A stretch of DNA of 64,000 nt from Utricularia gibba (lineage: Eukaryota > Streptophyta > Magnoliopsida > Lamiales > Lentibulariaceae): positions 2,232,001 through 2,296,000 of the forward strand of contig NEEC01000012.1 of NCBI GenBank assembly GCA_002189035.1, read 5' to 3'. The notes beneath the pieces were generated by a model that was not told the DNA's origin, did not search any database, and was given only the letters and a program-made list of their open reading frames with translations. The position numbers and the translations under genes were made by a program. This document shows, in pieces, positions 60,201 through 64,000 of the stretch (positions are counted from its first letter, which is position 1; every line of letters starts with the position of its first letter).

Positions 60201-60955
60201 AAAATAGAAGTAGTACTTTACATTAGGTACTAATGAGGTATGGGATATAATTAAATAGAAAAATCTCTATCAAAACATAGAGAACTTGAAATTGTGAAAA
60301 TTGAGTGTAAAGAACAAATAAGAATAATATGGAGTTTCAACCCGTCGTGGGTTTTATTCAGCTTTACAAAAGCACAGTCGTGTGTTGCGCCGGCGGGCAA
60401 GGGCGGCGTAGGCCACAGGGGTTATCTCCGATCATGCGCCGTTACCTCCACGTTTAGGTGAAAGAAGGCTGTACCCCACAAGAGAGAGAGAGAGAGAGAG
60501 TGGACTTGAGATTTGACCTTAGTTAAATGGAAACCAATCGATGTTTATTTTTGGGCGGGGGAATGTAGGTATTTTTCGCCATAAATAAAAATTGGTTTTC
60601 AAAGTAATTATCTGATTAAAAAACCTTACTCTAAACCCAATAATTTCCTTTTAATTAATAATTTTCAGAATACGCTTACACTCTTATTTTTCAAAATAAA
60701 AAAACTATTATTTAATTGAATTAAAATGAGTGACTTCCAATAATTCTTTTCGGTTTTTTGTTTTCTTAAAATTCGTTTAAATAATACATTAAATATAGAT
60801 TAACTAATTAATTTAATGTGCATTTAATGAAAACAGAGTTTAGCAGGTTAATTGATTTAAATATTGTAAATTTAAAAAATGATGTAAATGCACCAGTATT
60901 AACTGTCCGGATAAACGGAGTGGATTTCCTCATATGGGTACTGCGATTTGACTTC
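57215..60955. other. Gene-poor region between RIQ1-like and HD-Zip genes
   Basis: Mostly AT-rich. At 57453-57470 and about 57676-57691 the strings TTCTCAAAAAGTAATT and AATTACTTTTTGAAGC form an inverted pair, perhaps another small MITE. A telobox-like AAACCCTAAACCCTAG is at about 58813. A (GA) run is at 60481-60500. A 162-codon frame at 58730-59218 (-) is not recognised and is not called. Confidence 0.45.
60481..60500. repeat. GA dinucleotide microsatellite
   Basis: Ten perfect AG units, about 0.5 kb before the TATA box of the HD-Zip gene. GA-rich runs in plant promoters can bind BPC proteins; a role here is only a possibility. Confidence 0.8.
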
Positions 60956-60962
60956 TATAAAT
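60956..60962 (+). promoter_or_regulatory. Candidate TATA box of the HD-Zip gene
   Basis: TATAAAT in the context CTTCTATAAATGGAAG, about 375 bases before the main ATG. Transcription from about 60990 would include the upstream ORF at 61109-61186 in the leader. Confidence 0.55.
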
Positions 60963-61108
60963 GGAAGTAGATCTGGGGCCTTATCCACTTTCAAGTTTCT
61001 GATTCCGTCTTCAGAGAAGCCATCTCCAGTTTTCTTCTTCCTCCATCAAAAACTCAAGCTGGGTGTCGTAAGCTCGCTGGTTTGTTTTGAATCGGGTTCA
61101 GAAACGTG

Positions 61109-61186
61109 ATGGGCGTGAGGCGGAGCCGGTGTTCGCATACGTTTGATATCAACGAGATCATCGTTACCAGTTTTTTTTCGCCATAA
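61109..61186 (+). CDS. Upstream ORF in the HD-Zip I leader, 25 codons
   Basis: ATG at 61109 opens a 25-residue frame that begins MGVRRSRCSHTF and ends IVTSFFSP before TAA, 147 bases ahead of the main ATG. Arabidopsis ATHB1 is known to carry a conserved peptide upstream ORF (CPuORF33) in its leader that represses translation of the main frame. Position, length and gene identity fit that element. I have not compared the peptide with the Arabidopsis one. Confidence 0.6.
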   Translation: MGVRRSRCSHTFDINEIIVTSFFSP

Positions 61187-61332
61187 ATATTGAGCTTTTC
61201 TTTCTTCTCCCTGAAAGCGGAGACAGATCCTCTGTCGGAATCAGCACAAAAAAATTGAAGCAGTAGCAGTATTAGATCAAGTAAATGGAGGTTTTCCTAA
61301 TGAAAGCACGTTTTTGAATTCTTGATTTAGTC

Positions 61333-62293
61333 ATGGCGAGTCAGATTGGGGCGGTTAATCGGTCAAAGAATGGCATGGTTTCTTCCCCAAATCAGCCGTC
61401 GGGTTCTGTTTTAGATTCTGCTCTGCATTTCCTTTTTGTTGCTATTATTGACTTTTGGTGTTCAGTTCGTTGTTTCTTTCTTCTATTGATGCTTTCGAGT
61501 TCAGATTCTCTTGATTGAGGTTTCGTTTTTCTTTTTGGGTCGAGATTATTGATCTCTATGATCCTGATGGCATTTGATTCCTGGGATTTCAGGATCAAGA
61601 GCAATACTCAACTTTGGTGGAAGCAGAGCAGGGAAGCCGTTCATTTACCCTCTCGATGATGATGAAAGTGGAGCTACGCTCATGGATGAGTTCCTGAATC
61701 AGCCGGAGAAAAAGAGGCGTCTTTCCCTGGATCAAGTCCAGTTTTTGGAGAAATGTTTCATCGCAGACAACAAACTGGAGCCAGACCGTAAGATCCAGAT
61801 TGCTAAGGAGCTCGGTTTGCAGCCTCGGCAAATCACCATATGGTTCCAGAACCGCCGCGCTCGCTCGAAGACGAGGCAGCTGGAAACCGACTACGAAGCA
61901 CTGCACAGAAGCTACGAGAGATTGAAGTCAGAGTACGATAATCTGTTCAATGATCATGAGAAGCTCAAGGCTGAAGTTCTTTATCTCAAAACCGTTGGTG
62001 AACCAGACCTGCAAGCTCAAGGATACGAAGAAACTTCCAGAAGGGTGGTGGCTGATGATCTTGGTGAGGATCATGGCTCCATAGTGTCATCTATTGAAGA
62101 AAGCCTCCTGTTTGGTGGCCTGTCGTACACCCTCGAACCCGATCATCAGAATCCGACACCAAATCTGAACGACGAGCATGTTTTGCGGCCGGACTACGTC
62201 TTCTCCAAGTTTGAAGTTGCTCATTATCTCCCAAATGGCTTTTACTTTGAATTCCCAGTTGAAGATCCTGCCCTCAGTTCCTGGTCTGACTGA
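61333..62293 (+). CDS. HAT5: HD-Zip class I transcription factor (ATHB1/HAT5-like)
   Basis: HD-Zip I proteins are plant nuclear factors that bind CAATNATTG as dimers. The main exon, 61593-62293, carries the homeodomain and zipper: QPEKKRRLSLDQVQFLEKCF, ENKLEP-like DNKLEPDRKIQIAKELGLQP, recognition helix ITIWFQNRRARSKTRQLE, then leucines and hydrophobics at seven-residue spacing to LYLKTVGE. The C-terminus ends PVEDPALSSWSD. The first exon begins at ATG 61333 (MASQIGAVNRSKNG). Its donor is uncertain; TCGG|GTTCTG at 61402 keeps the frame and gives SGSRAILNFGG, matching the family's GSRSMVSF-type junction, for about 256 residues. Unusual features: serine instead of tryptophan after RRAR, and no intron in the zipper region. 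N-terminal context and the upstream ORF both point to the ATHB1 clade. Confidence 0.85.
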
Positions 62294-63234
62294 TACCATG
62301 TATGCTTCTATTTGTATTCTCTGCTACGAACACTCGGAATAAACATCGGACCATGATAAATCTGATGTTAGGGTTCTCCTGTGGTAAGAACTTAGGAAGA
62401 AGAAGGCTGTTGCATGGTGCATATTACTTACTATTCAGTAGCTCTCTGTGTTTTCTGGTGTTCAGTGGCGTTGAACAAGTCATTCGTTTGACGTTTTAGT
62501 TTATTTAAACAAAAGAAGTACAAACTACCCCTGTAGGCAAACCTGTTCCTATCATACGCTTTTCGGACAAGAACACGTCCGTATACACGCATGCACCGGC
62601 ACGAATTTAGGATATGTTGCTATTCCCCACGCGCACAGAAAGTTGATTTGGCGATGATTGTTTCTGAGGAATCTCATTGTCCGCCATGGGCTGACTGCGT
62701 GGGTCACAATGTATCCATCTATTTTCAATTTTCATAGTATTGTTCTTTTTGAATATTCAATTCTTATGATTTTCATCATAATTCTATTTAAATCATATTT
62801 CTACCTTGTTCATAATCAATGTAAGATTCATCTAAAATCCATGTCCACCCATTGGAAACTCATCATACTCCCTCAAATTTGTCCCATTAAGATTACAGAC
62901 CGGAGTTTGGCTCTGATAAGTGTGCACCTGAAGATGGGATATTGCATGGATGACCATGATCAAAATGGATAATATGAATGATCAGAGCGACGTTTATGTC
63001 GGACTGGGGATGTTTCAAATCAGTAATGTCTGAACACTTTTAACATATGAGAAAAAAAAAATGGGGCATTTCACTTAGAGAAGCAGCATCAAGCACACAG
63101 TTTCTACTGCACGTCATCTATCTGTATAGCAGGATTTGCAGCAATGCAAAGGGAAGTAACCAGAAGTATTCAGCCGTTTAGATGAGATGAAGCTGATAAA
63201 AACTGGGAGCGCAGTGGAGGGCGCTGTAGAAGCT
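62294..63234. other. Convergent intergenic region, HD-Zip and CDPK
   Basis: 3' UTR of the HD-Zip gene (probably to about 62520) and 3' UTR of the CDPK gene (from about 63060). The centre is unremarkable, with no gene or repeat recognised. Confidence 0.5.
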
Positions 63235-64000
63235 TCATACTATGACAGTTTCTCCGGTAATCCCATCTTGTAGCTGCAGAGATCCATCCTTCATCAGGTT
63301 CAGACTCAAGCTCTTGAACCTCTCCCTAGAATACTGTCTAGATGCCTTTCTCCAGTCTGTCCCTGTTTTCATCATTGCTACGAATTCATCGTAGCTTATT
63401 TGCCCGTCCTGAAAAGAGAAGGTTATAAACATGCATCACCAACCTTACTAAGAGTCTATTTGGTGTAGCTCAAGTTTCAATAAAAGTATTTTTAGAAGTG
63501 ATTGTTGAACAAAATACATGCTGCTTTTGCTTCACATAGAGCTGAAACAGTGAAGCACTACAATTTTTCAAGAAACTGGGGTACCCATGCTTCAAAAAAA
63601 ACTGAAATGCTTCTAAAATCATTTTTTTGGAGCTGCATCAAACAGACTTCAAGTATTTAATGGAGAAGTTTCGAAGAAGTTGAGATAAACCTTATCTGAG
63701 TCGACCTCCTGCATGATTCTTCTCAGCACCTCCGCATCAGTTTCACCTGATTCATCGGCCAGAACTTCTCGCAATTCTTCAATTTCGATATAGCCACTGC
63801 CATTTTTGTCGAAGAACATGAACGCTCTGCGAAAATGCTCATCATTTTCCATCCTTTGTAAGTGGATGGTAACTGCCACGAATTCTCCATAGTCCAAGAA
63901 TCCATTTCCATTTACATCAGCCTATGGGAGAGTTGAACAAATGTTAAACTGCAACTGTATCAAAAACACATTTTAAACGAAATCAGTGAGCACTTGTGCT
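63235..64000 (-). CDS. Calcium-dependent protein kinase, C-terminal EF-hand part (CPK10/30-like), runs off the window
   Basis: CDPKs join a serine/threonine kinase to a calmodulin-like domain and act in calcium signalling. Only the last two exons are inside: 63691-63921 and 63235-63408, together 135 codons including the stop. EF-hand loops visible are [24 protein letters not shown] and, across the exon junction, [12 protein letters not shown]; all keep acidic residues at the first and last loop positions. The tail after [20 protein letters not shown] reads [18 protein letters not shown], characteristic of the CPK10/CPK30 group. The kinase domain and first EF hand lie beyond position 64000. 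The exon ending at 63921 opens with a CATAG acceptor. Confidence 0.92.

Noticed and set aside
1-64000. tRNA, rRNA, CRISPR arrays, bacterial operons or viral genes
   Set aside because: I looked for cloverleaf-type sequences, regularly spaced short repeats and viral or prokaryotic coding regions on both strands and saw none; the window is plant nuclear DNA.

Overview
The window is nuclear DNA from a flowering plant, most likely a eudicot. The genes have many short introns with GT..AG borders, and their products are plant families: a type-B response regulator, a MUT9-like kinase, a Dof/CDF factor, an R2R3-MYB, a class I TCP, an HD-Zip I, a DYW-type PPR protein, a CASP-like protein, xyloglucan xylosyltransferase and a CDPK. 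The spaces between genes are very AT-rich. I cannot name the species from the sequence alone.

Left part, 1-39 kb, is gene-dense. In order: type-B response regulator (+, 643-2916), MUT9-like casein kinase (+, 5153-9371), a small acidic nuclear-type protein (+, 10199-11468), mitochondrial glycine cleavage H protein (+, 12123-13375), a GC-rich minisatellite (about 13640-14520), a P-loop ATPase of unknown role (-, 15015-19845), mitochondrial ATP synthase gamma subunit (-, 21450-23624), XXT5-type xyloglucan xylosyltransferase (+, 24715-26061), a CASP-like membrane protein (-, 27400-28272), a cycling-Dof-type factor (-, 30394-32159), a DYW PPR protein (-, 33842-35554) and a subgroup-1 R2R3-MYB (-, 37953-38977).

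Right part, 39-64 kb, is gene-poor and rich in repeats. It holds a class I TCP factor (+, about 48804-49922), a membrane-anchored protein resembling pectinesterase-inhibitor domains (+, 54325 to about 55083), a RIQ1-like thylakoid protein (+, 55996-57214), an ATHB1/HAT5-type HD-Zip I factor with an upstream ORF (+, 61109-62293) and the 3' end of a CDPK (-, 63235 to the window edge). Between them lie eight diverged copies of one AT-rich repeat of about 120-185 bp, a Tourist-like MITE with TTA target duplications, a second repeat pair, and microsatellites.

The genes do not form a pathway; this is an ordinary euchromatic plant segment. Three transcription-factor genes (response regulator, MYB, TCP) each appear to lack exactly one base of coding sequence. 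For the MYB this is nearly certain, because exon 2 is 129 rather than the canonical 130 nt. Sequencing or assembly error is the first explanation, gene decay the second. I did not find a convincing new biological system. The most interesting leads are the upstream ORF of the HD-Zip gene, the GC-AG intron of the response regulator, the altered lipoylation-site context of the H protein, and the dispersed repeat family.
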